Shown one piece after another: positions 7,654-16,673 of a stretch of DNA of 64,000 nucleotides; positions within the stretch are counted from its first letter, which is position 1; each line of letters opens with the position of its first letter. The DNA is from Pseudomonadota bacterium (GTDB lineage Bacteria > Pseudomonadota > Alphaproteobacteria > Rhizobiales > Devosiaceae): positions 310,001-374,000 of the forward strand of contig JAEWGT010000011.1 of NCBI GenBank assembly GCA_023388175.1, written 5' to 3'. The position numbers were made by a program, and so were the translations under genes. Below the pieces are notes generated by a model. That model was not told the DNA's origin. It did not search any database and was given only the letters and a program-made list of their open reading frames with translations.

Positions 7654-9252
7654 ATGCCAAGCAAACCGGCAGATAAAATGACGAAAGTGGCTATAGTCGG
7701 CGGCGGCCCGACCTGCGTCTATCTCCTCAAGAACCTGTTGCAGCGGTCCGGCCGATACCAGATCACAGTGTTCGAGGCGGGCAAGGTCGCCGGCTGCGGC
7801 ATACCCTATTCAGAAGAGTACAACACGCCCGAATTGCTGGCCAATATCAGCTCGGTGGAAATACCGCCTGTGCTTGTGTCGCTGGCCGATTGGGTGCGTG
7901 CCTCGGATGCAAAACTGCTCCGGCGTTTCGGCATCGCGCGAGACAGCGTGGGCGATCGTGATTTCTATCCGCGCATTCTGCTGGGTGCCTATTACTCCGA
8001 TCAATTGGGGCAATTGGTACTGGCCGGAGAAGCGGCGGGCCACAGCATTGCTGTGGAAACCGAAACGCGCGTGCGCGATATCGAGCCGCAGAGCAGCGGG
8101 ACATGGCTCTCGATAGAGGCGGGAAAGAAAAAGACGCGCCGTCGTTTTGATGCGGTCGTTCTGACCACTGGCCATCTGACCGATCCCGGCATGACAGGGG
8201 GAGTGACCCCCCTCTACCGTTCGCCTTATCCGGCACAGCGGCTGGAGCTTGGCCCGGATAGGGCAGCGCTGATCCTGGGCTCCTCGCTGAGCGCCGTGGA
8301 TGCGGTTGTAGCGCTGGCCACGCGCTATGGCCGCTTCAACGAAAGCCCCGCGCTTGAATACGAGCCGAAAGGTGCCAAGCCGGTCCGGCTGGTCATGGCG
8401 TCCCGCAAGGGCGTACTGCCGGACGCCGACTTCTTCTATCCAATCCCCGAGGCGCCGCTCTTCATCTTCACGCCGGCGCGACTCGAAGCGCTGCAGGCTG
8501 AGGGGAAGACGGGATTGCTCGACAAGTGCATGGCGCTTTTCAGGCAGCAGCTGGCCTCGGACGATCCCGGCTTTCTCGATGCGCTCGCCATCACGCAATT
8601 CACACCGGAAAATTTCGCCTCCGCCTATTTCGGCATGCGCCAGGAGGGGCGGGGATTTGCGGCCATCCGCCGGAACCTGCTGGAAGCGAAGCGGAACCAG
8701 AGCAAGCGCCACACTGTGATGTGGCGCTATACGATGATGCGGGCCCATGAAGTGTTCGGTGAAATCGTGCCATTTCTCAACGCCAGGGACCTTGAGCGTT
8801 TCAACACGCATCTGACGCCGGTTTTTGCCGATGCCTATGGCTGCGTCCCGCACAAATCCATCGAACGGCTGCTGGCCCTGCACCGCGCCGGATGTCTTGA
8901 CGTCGTGGCGCTCGGCGATAGCGGGCAAATTCGATATGGCTCTGGCGCCTTCAGGCTAACCGGTGCCGGACGGGAGCAGACATTCGGAACCTTCATAGAC
9001 GCGCGCGGCGAAGATCGTCTGTCGCTGTCCGAACTGGGCTTCGAGCAGCTCGACAAGGCACTCGATGTCGACGATTTCCTCAAGCGCATGCAGGGTGACT
9101 CTGATGGTGAGCAATTCCGATTGCCGCTCAAGGGGCAGGCGGCCGCCGACATTTTCTGCCTGTCCATTCCGGTGATGATGAAGCGCTATCCCTTCGCCCA
9201 GGGTCTTGTCGCCTGCGCCGATGCTGCCCGGGTCGTCGCGCGATCCATCTGA
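7654..9252 (+). CDS. FAD/NAD(P)-binding protein (NAD_binding_9 family)
   Basis: A 532-residue flavoprotein-like enzyme of unknown reaction. The N-terminus carries a Rossmann dinucleotide motif (VAIVGGGPTCVYLLKNLL), followed by the family's GIPYS segment and an internal second nucleotide motif (ALILGSSLSAVDAVVAL at about residue 205). These fit the FAD-NAD(P)-binding family often found as single genes in proteobacteria. I chose ATG 7654 because an AGGGAAAGA ribosome site precedes it; ATG 7678 is an alternative just before the Rossmann strand. Both neighbours point away or converge, so it is a monocistronic orphan. No signal peptide or membrane segment is seen. Function is not assigned. Confidence 0.75.
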   Translation: MPSKPADKMTKVAIVGGGPTCVYLLKNLLQRSGRYQITVFEAGKVAGCGIPYSEEYNTPELLANISSVEIPPVLVSLADWVRASDAKLLRRFGIARDSVGDRDFYPRILLGAYYSDQLGQLVLAGEAAGHSIAVETETRVRDIEPQSSGTWLSIEAGKKKTRRRFDAVVLTTGHLTDPGMTGGVTPLYRSPYPAQRLELGPDRAALILGSSLSAVDAVVALATRYGRFNESPALEYEPKGAKPVRLVMASRKGVLPDADFFYPIPEAPLFIFTPARLEALQAEGKTGLLDKCMALFRQQLASDDPGFLDALAITQFTPENFASAYFGMRQEGRGFAAIRRNLLEAKRNQSKRHTVMWRYTMMRAHEVFGEIVPFLNARDLERFNTHLTPVFADAYGCVPHKSIERLLALHRAGCLDVVALGDSGQIRYGSGAFRLTGAGREQTFGTFIDARGEDRLSLSELGFEQLDKALDVDDFLKRMQGDSDGEQFRLPLKGQAAADIFCLSIPVMMKRYPFAQGLVACADAARVVARSI

Positions 9253-9277
9253 GCGACTCGCCCGATCAGGCCGTGGC

Positions 9278-10303
9278 TCAATCCCCACCACGCCATTGCG
9301 GCTGAGGCTCCGCCAATGTCTGCAACTCGGCGAGCGGGGCATTGTCGATGCGTCGGCGCAGCAGGTGTGTGAGTTCCCCGCCCGCCGCAAACAGATCCTC
9401 GCGGATGGAATCCACCTGCGGGAACAGCGTCGGCAATATGCCTGACGTCTGCTTATAGACCATGTGCATGTCGCGGCCCGGCATGACGCCCGCTTCGATC
9501 AGGCCTCCCATCAACGCGATGGCGCGCATTTCGCTGTCACAGACGAGGCCGTCGGGCCGGTCCGGGGCATGGGCCAGATCCTGCCCCATCTGCCGCAGAT
9601 CGGCCGGCGAGCGGCCGGTCGTGTCCCCGAGCAGGCCTGCATCGATTGCGTGACGTTCGGCGGCGCGATGGAAGGCGGTGACGATGTTGCGGTAGTTGTT
9701 CGTCCGGTCGTCGCCGATGGCCAGCATTAGCTTTCGGCAGCCTTTGCTTGCCAGCCGCTCCACCGCCATGGCGGCGAAGACTTCGGCGTGAAAGTCGTGA
9801 AAGGCGTGCTTTTCGGAAAATTCGGTCCGCCCGTGGGTAACGAAGGGAAAGTCCGCATCGAGCATCATCTGCACCCGCGGGTCGCGCGGGCTGGTATGGG
9901 TCAGAATGACGCCATCGGCGGTGCGGTTTTCGAGGATATAGCGGATCGTGTCGGTGGAGGTGCGGTCAAACTCGGGCGCGACATTGAGGTGATAGGCGCT
10001 GCCTCTTATTGCCTGCCCGATGCCCTGGATCATCTGCCGGGCGAAGTCGACGGAATCCTCGGCGCCGCCCAGAACCAGCGCCAGCACATTGGTCTTGCCG
10101 GTCCTGAGCCGCACACCGGCGCGGTCCGGCACATAGCCCAGGGTCCGTGCGGCCTCGTTGACCTTGTCGCGGGTTTCCTGCTTGAGCGTGGTGCCGCCGC
10201 GCAACGACAGCGAGACGGTCGAGAGACTGAGCCCGGTCAGATCGGCAATGGTCTTCAGCGTCACGCGGCCCCGTGGGGGAGACACAGTTTCGTCCTTGCT
10301 CAT
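9278..10303 (-). CDS. LacI family transcriptional regulator, divergent from alpha-mannosidase
   Basis: A 341-residue repressor. The LacI helix-turn-helix is at residues 14-40 (VTLKTIADLTGLSLSTVSLSLRGG), followed by the hinge region with TLGYVPDRAGVRLRTGKTN and a periplasmic-binding-protein-like sensor domain. It is transcribed away from the GH38 alpha-mannosidase gene 152 nt distant, and the shared intergenic region holds a 12-bp palindrome with a central CG (10389-10400) of the type LacI-family proteins bind. It therefore probably represses the mannosidase and possibly itself. The inducer, likely a mannose-containing oligosaccharide, is inferred from context only. Confidence 0.9.
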   Translation of the reverse strand: MSKDETVSPPRGRVTLKTIADLTGLSLSTVSLSLRGGTTLKQETRDKVNEAARTLGYVPDRAGVRLRTGKTNVLALVLGGAEDSVDFARQMIQGIGQAIRGSAYHLNVAPEFDRTSTDTIRYILENRTADGVILTHTSPRDPRVQMMLDADFPFVTHGRTEFSEKHAFHDFHAEVFAAMAVERLASKGCRKLMLAIGDDRTNNYRNIVTAFHRAAERHAIDAGLLGDTTGRSPADLRQMGQDLAHAPDRPDGLVCDSEMRAIALMGGLIEAGVMPGRDMHMVYKQTSGILPTLFPQVDSIREDLFAAGGELTHLLRRRIDNAPLAELQTLAEPQPQWRGGD

Positions 10304-10388
10304 GCTGCCTCTGGGCTGTGGAAACCCTGTCTTAGCACATGGGCGGCAAAGGGCCTATCGGGTGGGAAACGATCCTGCAAAGGCAAAT

Positions 10389-10400
10389 TGCAACGTTGCA
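10389..10400. promoter_or_regulatory. LacI-type operator palindrome
   Basis: TGCAACGTTGCA is a perfect 12-bp palindrome with the central CG typical of LacI-family operators. It sits 55 nt before the alpha-mannosidase start in the region shared with the divergent lacI-type gene. Confidence 0.6.
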
Positions 10401-10455
10401 TTTTCTGTGATTAGCTGCGCCAAGAGCCGTAATGGCCGCATTCGGGAGCCTTTGC

Positions 10456-13400
10456 ATGACCTATTCCAATCCCCTCTCAACCAAGCTCGGGCTGCTCGAT
10501 GACGACCTCAAGATGGAGGGCAAGCTGCTGCGGCTCTGCGCCGATCTGGAACGGAAAATCAGGACGCCGCTGAAGGATGTGCCGTTTCAATGGCATGTGC
10601 AGCGCTCCGATGGGTTTTCCGCGGCAGATGCGCTCAAGGCCGATTGGCGGCAATGGGAGGAATTTGGCAGCCACTCGGTCTGGGCCAAGCATCAGGAAAA
10701 CACCTGGTTTGCCGCCGAAATCGTGGTGCCCGAGGCGGCGCGCGGCAAGGTCTTCGTCGCCCATTTCACCAGCCAGTGGCAGGAGCGGCCCGGATCGACC
10801 GATCCGCAATGCCTGGCCTATCTCGACGGAAAAATCACGCAGGCGCTGGATGGCAATCATACCGAGCTGGTGATCGAGCGTGACGCAGTGCCCGGCAACA
10901 GGCATGTGCTGCTGGTCAATGCCTTCACCTTTTTCGACCGGCCGCTGGTGGGCTTCGCGGTCGACTTCTTCATCCGCAACGAGCGGGCGGAAAAGCTCTA
11001 CTATGATCTGCAGACGCCGCTGGATGTGGCGGTGCTGCTGCCGCAGAACGATGCGCGGCGGCATGCCATACTAAGCATTGTGCAGCGGGCCCTGCGGGCG
11101 CTGGACCGGCGCGATGGGCATACGGAGGCCTTTGAGGCGGGGCTGCCGGAAGCCGAAAAGATCGCGCAGGAAATCTACGATCTGGTGGACACCGAGGTGC
11201 AGCCGCAGATCACGGCTGTGGGTTCCACCCATCTCGATGTCGGCTGGCTCTGGCGGGTGATGCATACGCGGGACAAGACGGGGCGCAGCTTTGCCACCGT
11301 CCTCAACCTGATGGCGGAATATCCGCAATTTGTCTTCATGTATAATCAGTCCGTGCTCTTCGATTTCCTCAAAAAGGACTATCCCGAAATCTGGGACCGC
11401 ATGCTGGAGAAGGTGAAATCGGGCCAGTTCGAGATCGAGGGCGCGATGTGGGTGGAGCCCGACGTCAATATCGTGTCGGGCGAGAGTCTGGTGCGCCAGA
11501 TCCTGCGCGGCAAGCGTTTCCATCGCGAGCATTTCGGCGTCGATCCGAAAACCGTCTGGCTGCCCGACACATTCGGCTATTCGGCCAATCTGCCCCAGAT
11601 CATGGAAAAGTCGGGGCTCGATTATTTCGTCACGTCCAAGCTGAGCTGGAACGACACCGACCGGCATCCCTATGATACGTTTTTCTGGCGCGGCATCGAT
11701 GGCAGCGTGACGAAAGCGCAGCTGATCACCGCGCAGAAATATGACAGCGATCAGATCTATACGACCTATAATGGCGACCTCTCGGTCAGCGAAACCATGG
11801 GGGCGTGGAAGCGCTACGAGCCCAAGGCTGCCTATAATGAACTCGTCATGTCCTACGGCTATGGCGATGGCGGCGGTGGCCCGACCAGGGCCATGATCGA
11901 ACGCGGCACGCGGCTCGAGCGCGGCATTCCCGGCGCGCCCAAGGTCAAGCTCGAAGGCATCGTTCCCTTCCTCGACCGGCTGGGCAAGGCCATGGCGGCG
12001 GAACCGGCCAAGTTCCCGGTCTGGAATGGCGAGCTTTACCTGCAATATCACCGCGGCACGCTGACCTCGGTGGCCAAGAACAAGGCCAACAACCGCAATG
12101 CCGAGCGGCGGCTGCGCGAGCTCGAAATGCTGGGCGCGCTGGCGCTGGTGACGGCAGGCCACGCCTATCCGGCGGAGACGCTGGCCGAGTTCTGGGAACT
12201 GGTGCTGATCAACCAGTTCCACGACATCCTGCCGGGCACTTCCATTCCCGAAGTCTATGCCGATAGCGACGCCGAATATGGCCGCATCTTCTCGACGCTG
12301 GATTCGGCCAATGGCCCCTGGCATGCGGCGGCGCAGGCTTTTGCCAAGCCGGGCGCGGGGCAAATGCGGCTGTTCAATTTCACCAGCCAGACCCGCTCGG
12401 GACTGGTGCATCTTGGAGAAGATGCCGGGGGCGGGGGGCTGGCCACGGCGTCTGGTGTGAGCCCGCTGCAGACAATCACGCGGGCCGACGGCTCAAAGGA
12501 TGTGGTGGCGCGGGTGGACGCCATTGCGCCACTGGGCTGGACCGGTGCGCAACTGGTATCCGGTGGTGGCGAGGCGGGAGGCGAGTTGTCGGTTTCGGCA
12601 AGCCATCTCGAGAACGCACTCTTGCGGGTGGAGTTGGACGGGCAAGGCGAGATTACCTCGATCTTCGACAAGGCGCGCGGCCGCGAAGTGCTGGCGGCGG
12701 GCGAGAGGGCGAACCGGCTGATCGCCTATGAAGACAAGCCCATGGAGTGGGACGCCTGGGATATCGACCGCTATTTCGAGGAACAGTTCTGGCCGCTGGC
12801 GGACGGGCGGGCCGAGATTTCGGTGGTCGAGACAGGCCCGCATCGCGCCGCGATAAGGGTGGAGCGCCCATATCAGAAATCGCGTGTGGTGCAGGTGATC
12901 TCGCTCGAAGCGGGAGCGCGCCAGATCGAGTTCGATACATTCATCGACTGGCAGGAACGCGCGCAGGTCATCAAGGCCCTGTTCCCGCTCGATCTCAACG
13001 TGTCCGAAATCCGCTCGGAAATTCAGTTCGGGCATGTGCGGCGCCCGACGCATCGCAATACGACCTGGGACCGGGCGCGGTTCGAGGCGAGCATGCACCG
13101 CTGGGTGGACATGTCAGAGGCCGATTTCGGCGTCGCGCTGCTCAACGACTGCAAATATGCCTATGACTGCCACGAGCAGACCGTGCGGCTGACATTGGTA
13201 CGCGGGTCGAGCTTCCCGCACCCCGAAGCGGATCTGGGCGAACATCGCATCCGCTATGGCCTTGTCGTCCATGAGGGCGTCGCCGACCTTGCCGAAGTGC
13301 ATCGCGCCGCCGAGCGGTTCAACAATCCGCTGGCGGTAACGGGGGCGCGCGAGCCGGTTGCGGAGACAGTTGGATTTGAGAGCTTCAGCCTTGCGTCCGT

Positions 13401-13647
13401 CGATGCGGCCAATGTGACCATCGAGACGGTGAAGAAGGCCGAGGCCTCAGACGCGCTGGTGCTGCGGGTGTTCGAGCATGCCAATATCCGGGCGGATGCG
13501 CGGATTGCGTTTGGCCTGCCGGTCAAGTCGGTTCGGATTGTGAACCTGATGGAGGAGGACGCCGGCGCGCCGCTGGAGATCGTGGACAATGGCGTGCGGC
13601 TCAAGCTGCGGCCGTTTGAGATCGTGACGTTGCTGGTGGAGGTTTGA
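10456..13647 (+). CDS. Alpha-mannosidase, glycoside hydrolase family 38
   Basis: A 1063-residue retaining alpha-mannosidase that removes mannose from oligosaccharides; no signal peptide is visible, so a cytoplasmic role is likely. GH38 hallmarks are present: THLDVGWLWRVMHTRDK (metal-binding His and Asp) at about residue 258, EGAMWVEPDVN, and WLPDTFGYSANLPQIM, whose Asp is the expected nucleophile, at about residue 370. A further conserved HDILPGTSI lies near residue 595, followed by the beta-rich C-terminal domains. The ATG at 10456 has GGGAGCC at proper distance; the frame opens eight codons earlier at 10432. It is divergent from a LacI regulator and stands alone on its strand. Length is normal for bacterial GH38 enzymes. 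Confidence 0.95.
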   Translation: MTYSNPLSTKLGLLDDDLKMEGKLLRLCADLERKIRTPLKDVPFQWHVQRSDGFSAADALKADWRQWEEFGSHSVWAKHQENTWFAAEIVVPEAARGKVFVAHFTSQWQERPGSTDPQCLAYLDGKITQALDGNHTELVIERDAVPGNRHVLLVNAFTFFDRPLVGFAVDFFIRNERAEKLYYDLQTPLDVAVLLPQNDARRHAILSIVQRALRALDRRDGHTEAFEAGLPEAEKIAQEIYDLVDTEVQPQITAVGSTHLDVGWLWRVMHTRDKTGRSFATVLNLMAEYPQFVFMYNQSVLFDFLKKDYPEIWDRMLEKVKSGQFEIEGAMWVEPDVNIVSGESLVRQILRGKRFHREHFGVDPKTVWLPDTFGYSANLPQIMEKSGLDYFVTSKLSWNDTDRHPYDTFFWRGIDGSVTKAQLITAQKYDSDQIYTTYNGDLSVSETMGAWKRYEPKAAYNELVMSYGYGDGGGGPTRAMIERGTRLERGIPGAPKVKLEGIVPFLDRLGKAMAAEPAKFPVWNGELYLQYHRGTLTSVAKNKANNRNAERRLRELEMLGALALVTAGHAYPAETLAEFWELVLINQFHDILPGTSIPEVYADSDAEYGRIFSTLDSANGPWHAAAQAFAKPGAGQMRLFNFTSQTRSGLVHLGEDAGGGGLATASGVSPLQTITRADGSKDVVARVDAIAPLGWTGAQLVSGGGEAGGELSVSASHLENALLRVELDGQGEITSIFDKARGREVLAAGERANRLIAYEDKPMEWDAWDIDRYFEEQFWPLADGRAEISVVETGPHRAAIRVERPYQKSRVVQVISLEAGARQIEFDTFIDWQERAQVIKALFPLDLNVSEIRSEIQFGHVRRPTHRNTTWDRARFEASMHRWVDMSEADFGVALLNDCKYAYDCHEQTVRLTLVRGSSFPHPEADLGEHRIRYGLVVHEGVADLAEVHRAAERFNNPLAVTGAREPVAETVGFESFSLASVDAANVTIETVKKAEASDALVLRVFEHANIRADARIAFGLPVKSVRIVNLMEEDAGAPLEIVDNGVRLKLRPFEIVTLLVEV

Positions 13648-13688
13648 GTTCTACCCGGTAAGCCCGGACGGAGCCGCACGCTCGATCT

Positions 13689-13828
13689 GCCCCCCTCCCC
13701 CCTGAGGGGAGGGCTGGGGAGGGGGTTCTGAAGGTTTGGCGGACTCCAATATCCATCGGGATTGAGGTTAGGCCAGAACCCCCACCCTCGATCCCTCCCC
13801 TCAAGGGGGAGGGAGGCGATGGAGCCGC
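13689..13828. repeat. Composite palindromic element, family A (full copy)
   Basis: Two GC-rich hairpins (around CTCCCCCCTGAGGGGAGGG and CCCTCCCCTCAAGGGGGAGGG) flank complementary arms (GGAGGGGGTTCT and AGAACCCCCACCC) and a variable spacer; it ends with GAGGCGATGGAGCC. The copy at 57.9 kb has the same order. It fills the 195-nt gap between the convergent mannosidase and UgpC-type ATPase genes. Confidence 0.85.
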
Positions 13829-13842
13829 CGGGTTTGGATAGT

Positions 13843-14826
13843 TCAGCCTAGCCGCACGCCCTTGGCGTCGAACCGGTGCACGCGCTCGGCCGGGTAGTCG
13901 TAATTGACCACTTCACCAACGGCCGGCACTTCGCTGCGGGTCTGGCGGACGGTCAGCAGTTCGTCCTGGCCGATGTCGAGGAAGGCGTAGCTGTCGGCGC
14001 CAAGATATTCGACATAGCTCACCGTGCCCCGATGGGGGCCGGAGCCGAGCGTGATGTCCTCGGGGCGGATGCCGGTCGTCGTGCCATCATCGTTTCTGAG
14101 CAGGTTCATCTTGGGCGAGCCGATAAAGCCGGCAACGAACAGCGACTGCGGCCGCTCATAGAGTTCCTCAGGCGTGCCGACCTGTTCGACCCGACCGGCA
14201 TTGAGCACGACGATCCGGTCGGCCAAGGTCATGGCCTCGACCTGGTCATGGGTGACATAGACCATGGTGGTCTGGGGCAGGCTTTCCTTGAGCTTGGCGA
14301 TTTCGAGCCGCGTGGCGACGCGCAAAGCAGCGTCAAGATTGGAGAGGGGCTCGTCGAACAGGAAGACCTGCGGGTCGCGCACGATGGCCCGGCCAATGGC
14401 GACGCGCTGGCGCTGACCGCCGGACAACTCTTTCGGATAGCGGTCGAGATAGGGCTCGAGCTGCAGCTTGCGGGCGGCGTCCTCGACGCGGGCGGTGATC
14501 TGCGCCTTGGGCGCGCGACGCAGCTTCATTGAATAGGCCATGTTTTCGCGCACGCTCATATGCGGATAGAGCGCATAGGACTGGAACACCATGGCAATGC
14601 CACGCTTGGAGGCGGGGACATTGTTGACCACGCGCCCGCCGATTTCGAGCGTGCCGCCGCTGATCCGCTCAAGCCCGGAAATGCAGCGGAGCAGGGTGGA
14701 CTTGCCGCAGCCGGAGGGGCCGACAAAGATGACGAACTCGCCCGACCTTATATCGAGATCGATGTCCTTGAGGACTTCGACGGCACCATAATTTTTGCGC
14801 AGGTTCGTGACCTTGATGTCGGACAT
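13843..14826 (-). CDS. Carbohydrate ABC transporter ATP-binding protein, UgpC/MalK type
   Basis: A 327-residue cytoplasmic ATPase, last gene of a seven-gene sugar operon. Walker A GPSGCGKST is at residues 38-46, the signature LSGGQRQRVAIGRA at about 135 and Walker B VFLFDEPLSNLD follows. After the nucleotide-binding domain there is a TOBE/MalK-like regulatory domain (GIRPEDITLG to the C-terminus), somewhat short for the family, whose members are often 350-370 residues. It completes the importer formed by the family-1 binding protein and the two MalFG-type permeases encoded upstream, with only 14 nt to the preceding isomerase gene. Substrate is unknown. Confidence 0.93.
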   Translation of the reverse strand: MSDIKVTNLRKNYGAVEVLKDIDLDIRSGEFVIFVGPSGCGKSTLLRCISGLERISGGTLEIGGRVVNNVPASKRGIAMVFQSYALYPHMSVRENMAYSMKLRRAPKAQITARVEDAARKLQLEPYLDRYPKELSGGQRQRVAIGRAIVRDPQVFLFDEPLSNLDAALRVATRLEIAKLKESLPQTTMVYVTHDQVEAMTLADRIVVLNAGRVEQVGTPEELYERPQSLFVAGFIGSPKMNLLRNDDGTTTGIRPEDITLGSGPHRGTVSYVEYLGADSYAFLDIGQDELLTVRQTRSEVPAVGEVVNYDYPAERVHRFDAKGVRLG

Positions 14827-14840
14827 ATTCCGTCTCCCGA

Positions 14841-15611
14841 TCAGGCGGTGGTAAGGGCGGCGCGGACCCTGGCCAGCGCCTCGGCGGTGGAACCCTCGGG
14901 CTTGTATTCCAGGCCAACCGCGCCTGCGTAGCCATTGGCATAGAGCCAGGCGAGGCGCTTGCCGAGATCGATCTCCCCGAGGCCGGGATCATTGCGGCCG
15001 GGATGATCGGCCACATGGGCATGGATGACGTGGGCGACCTTGTCCTTCAGCACGTCCTCGATGCGCTCGCCCATGACATAGGAATGGTAGAGGTCATAGA
15101 CGACGCCGATTTCGGGGCGCCCCACTTCGTCCACGATATTGAGCGCCTCGCGGGTGGAGGACAGGTAATAGCCCTTGTGGTCGATCAGCGTATTGAGCGG
15201 CTCGACGCCGAGCCGCACCCCGCTGCCGGCCAGCACATCGGCGGCGGCGCGCAGGCAATCGACCAAAGCGTCATGCTGCTCCTCCCGGCTCCTGCCGGGC
15301 AGGTCGTCGCCGGCCTGCGCGATCAATACCTTGGCGCCCAGACGCTGCGCCATGCGCATGGAGGTGGAGAGGCCAGCAAGAAACCTGGCGTGATTGGCCG
15401 GGTCGGTCAGCGCGATCATCGGCTCCGCGACGAAGCCGCTGAGGCTGAGCCCCGTTTCCTTGAGCGCGGCTTCGATGGCGCCGATATCCTTGTTGGACCA
15501 GAACCAGAATTCGACCGCGTCGAGCCCGGCGGCCTTGGCCAGGCGGATCCGCTCGGCAAAGTCGTCGCTGGCATCGGCAAACAGCCATTCGATACAGGCG
15601 GAGAGTTTCAT
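14841..15611 (-). CDS. Hydroxypyruvate isomerase-like TIM-barrel isomerase/epimerase
   Basis: A 256-residue sugar phosphate isomerase/epimerase (AP endonuclease 2 TIM-barrel family). Segments characteristic of Hyi-type isomerases are visible: VEPLNTLIDHKGYYL with a metal-binding Glu, VVYDLYHSYVMGE with Asp/His, HAHVADHPGRNDPGLGEIDL and a C-terminal GLEYKPEG with Glu. The start at 15611 was chosen because the residues following it match the family N-terminus (MKLSACIEWLF); upstream codons do not. It is cotranscribed with a sugar transporter and an MDR dehydrogenase, so it probably isomerises the transported sugar or its oxidised product. Hydroxypyruvate as actual substrate is not established. 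Confidence 0.82.
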   Translation of the reverse strand: MKLSACIEWLFADASDDFAERIRLAKAAGLDAVEFWFWSNKDIGAIEAALKETGLSLSGFVAEPMIALTDPANHARFLAGLSTSMRMAQRLGAKVLIAQAGDDLPGRSREEQHDALVDCLRAAADVLAGSGVRLGVEPLNTLIDHKGYYLSSTREALNIVDEVGRPEIGVVYDLYHSYVMGERIEDVLKDKVAHVIHAHVADHPGRNDPGLGEIDLGKRLAWLYANGYAGAVGLEYKPEGSTAEALARVRAALTTA

Positions 15612-15624
15612 GTGTCGGTTCCGG

Positions 15625-16668
15625 TTAGCGATAATCGATGAGCACTTGCATGACGTCGGGCGAGCCCTGATCGAGAAGGCCGTAGCCGCGCCCGGCTTCG
15701 TCAAGCGTCACGCGGTGGGTAATGAAGCCTTTGAGGTCTGGCGCGAGGGTGTTGAGATATTCGAGAGCGATCCTGCCGCGGCGGCTTGTCGACCAGAGTG
15801 GGCCGAGGAACGGGTTCACTGTGCCGACCTGCGAGGAAATGATGCGCGGGCGGTTGTGGTGGAATTCGCCGGAGAGGCTGAGGCTTTCGAAGGTGCCGCC
15901 ATACCAGGACATGGCAATCACGGTGCCATTGAACCCTGCGGTGCGGATGGCTTCATTAAGCGCCGGGGCGGCGCCGGACACCTCGATGACCGTATCGGCG
16001 CCACGGCCTTCGGTGAGCTCGCGGACGCGTTCGGCGACGGGGCCTTCGCGCGGGTCGAGCGCAGTGGTTGCGCCGCCCGCAAGGGCGCGCTGGCGGCGTT
16101 GCTCGATCGTGTCGACGGCAATGATCTGCCGAGCGCCGTTGCGGGCGAGAAGGCGAGTGACCATCTGGCCGATGACGCCCAGACCGGAAACGACCACATC
16201 GGCACCCAGCGGAATATTGGCGTCCAGAATACCGTTATAGGCGGTGTTGAGATTGGCGAAGAAGACGCCGATTTCCGCATCTTCGAGATCGCCCAGCGGC
16301 ACGACAGTATTGGCATCGACTATGGCGTGCTGGCCATGGGGCACATAGGCAAAGACCAGATCGCCTCTGTGGAGGCTACCGACATCCTTGCCCAGTTCCG
16401 CAACCCGGCCCACGGCGGCATAGCCATAGCGCGCCGGCCACGACCAGTCAGAGCCGTTTGCATCGGAGAAGAGACGCGTCTGCGGGTCCATGGACTGCCG
16501 CCATTGCGGGGCAAGACCGCGGAACACGTTGAGCTCGGTGCCGGCGCTGATGCCGGAAACCTCGAGATTGAGCAGCACCTGGCCCGAGCCGGGGCCATCG
16601 AGATTTTCCCTGCGGATTTCGACGGCGCGCGGGCCGGTGAAATAAAGCGAACTGGTTTGCAGCGACAT
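15625..16668 (-). CDS. MDR-family dehydrogenase lacking the usual catalytic-zinc Cys
   Basis: A 347-residue medium-chain dehydrogenase/reductase. The nucleotide fold shows VVVSGLGVIGQMVTRLLA at about residues 160-177, consistent with NAD(P) binding. The usual catalytic Cys in the GICGTD-like motif is replaced: the sequence reads SGISAGTEL. This variant occurs in BchC-like and some sugar-related MDR proteins, so zinc dependence is doubtful. The frame is open far upstream (to 17580), but the ATG at 16668 begins the recognisable domain and follows the permease stop by 5 nt. In the operon it sits between the permeases and the Hyi-like isomerase, so it likely oxidises the imported sugar or polyol. 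Exact reaction unknown. Confidence 0.8.
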   Translation of the reverse strand: MSLQTSSLYFTGPRAVEIRRENLDGPGSGQVLLNLEVSGISAGTELNVFRGLAPQWRQSMDPQTRLFSDANGSDWSWPARYGYAAVGRVAELGKDVGSLHRGDLVFAYVPHGQHAIVDANTVVPLGDLEDAEIGVFFANLNTAYNGILDANIPLGADVVVSGLGVIGQMVTRLLARNGARQIIAVDTIEQRRQRALAGGATTALDPREGPVAERVRELTEGRGADTVIEVSGAAPALNEAIRTAGFNGTVIAMSWYGGTFESLSLSGEFHHNRPRIISSQVGTVNPFLGPLWSTSRRGRIALEYLNTLAPDLKGFITHRVTLDEAGRGYGLLDQGSPDVMQVLIDYR

Positions 16669-16673
16669 GGCTG

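Noticed and set aside
11071..12411. 446-codon minus-strand frame opposite the alpha-mannosidase
   Set aside because: Shadow of a gene with clear GH38 motifs; no domain of its own.
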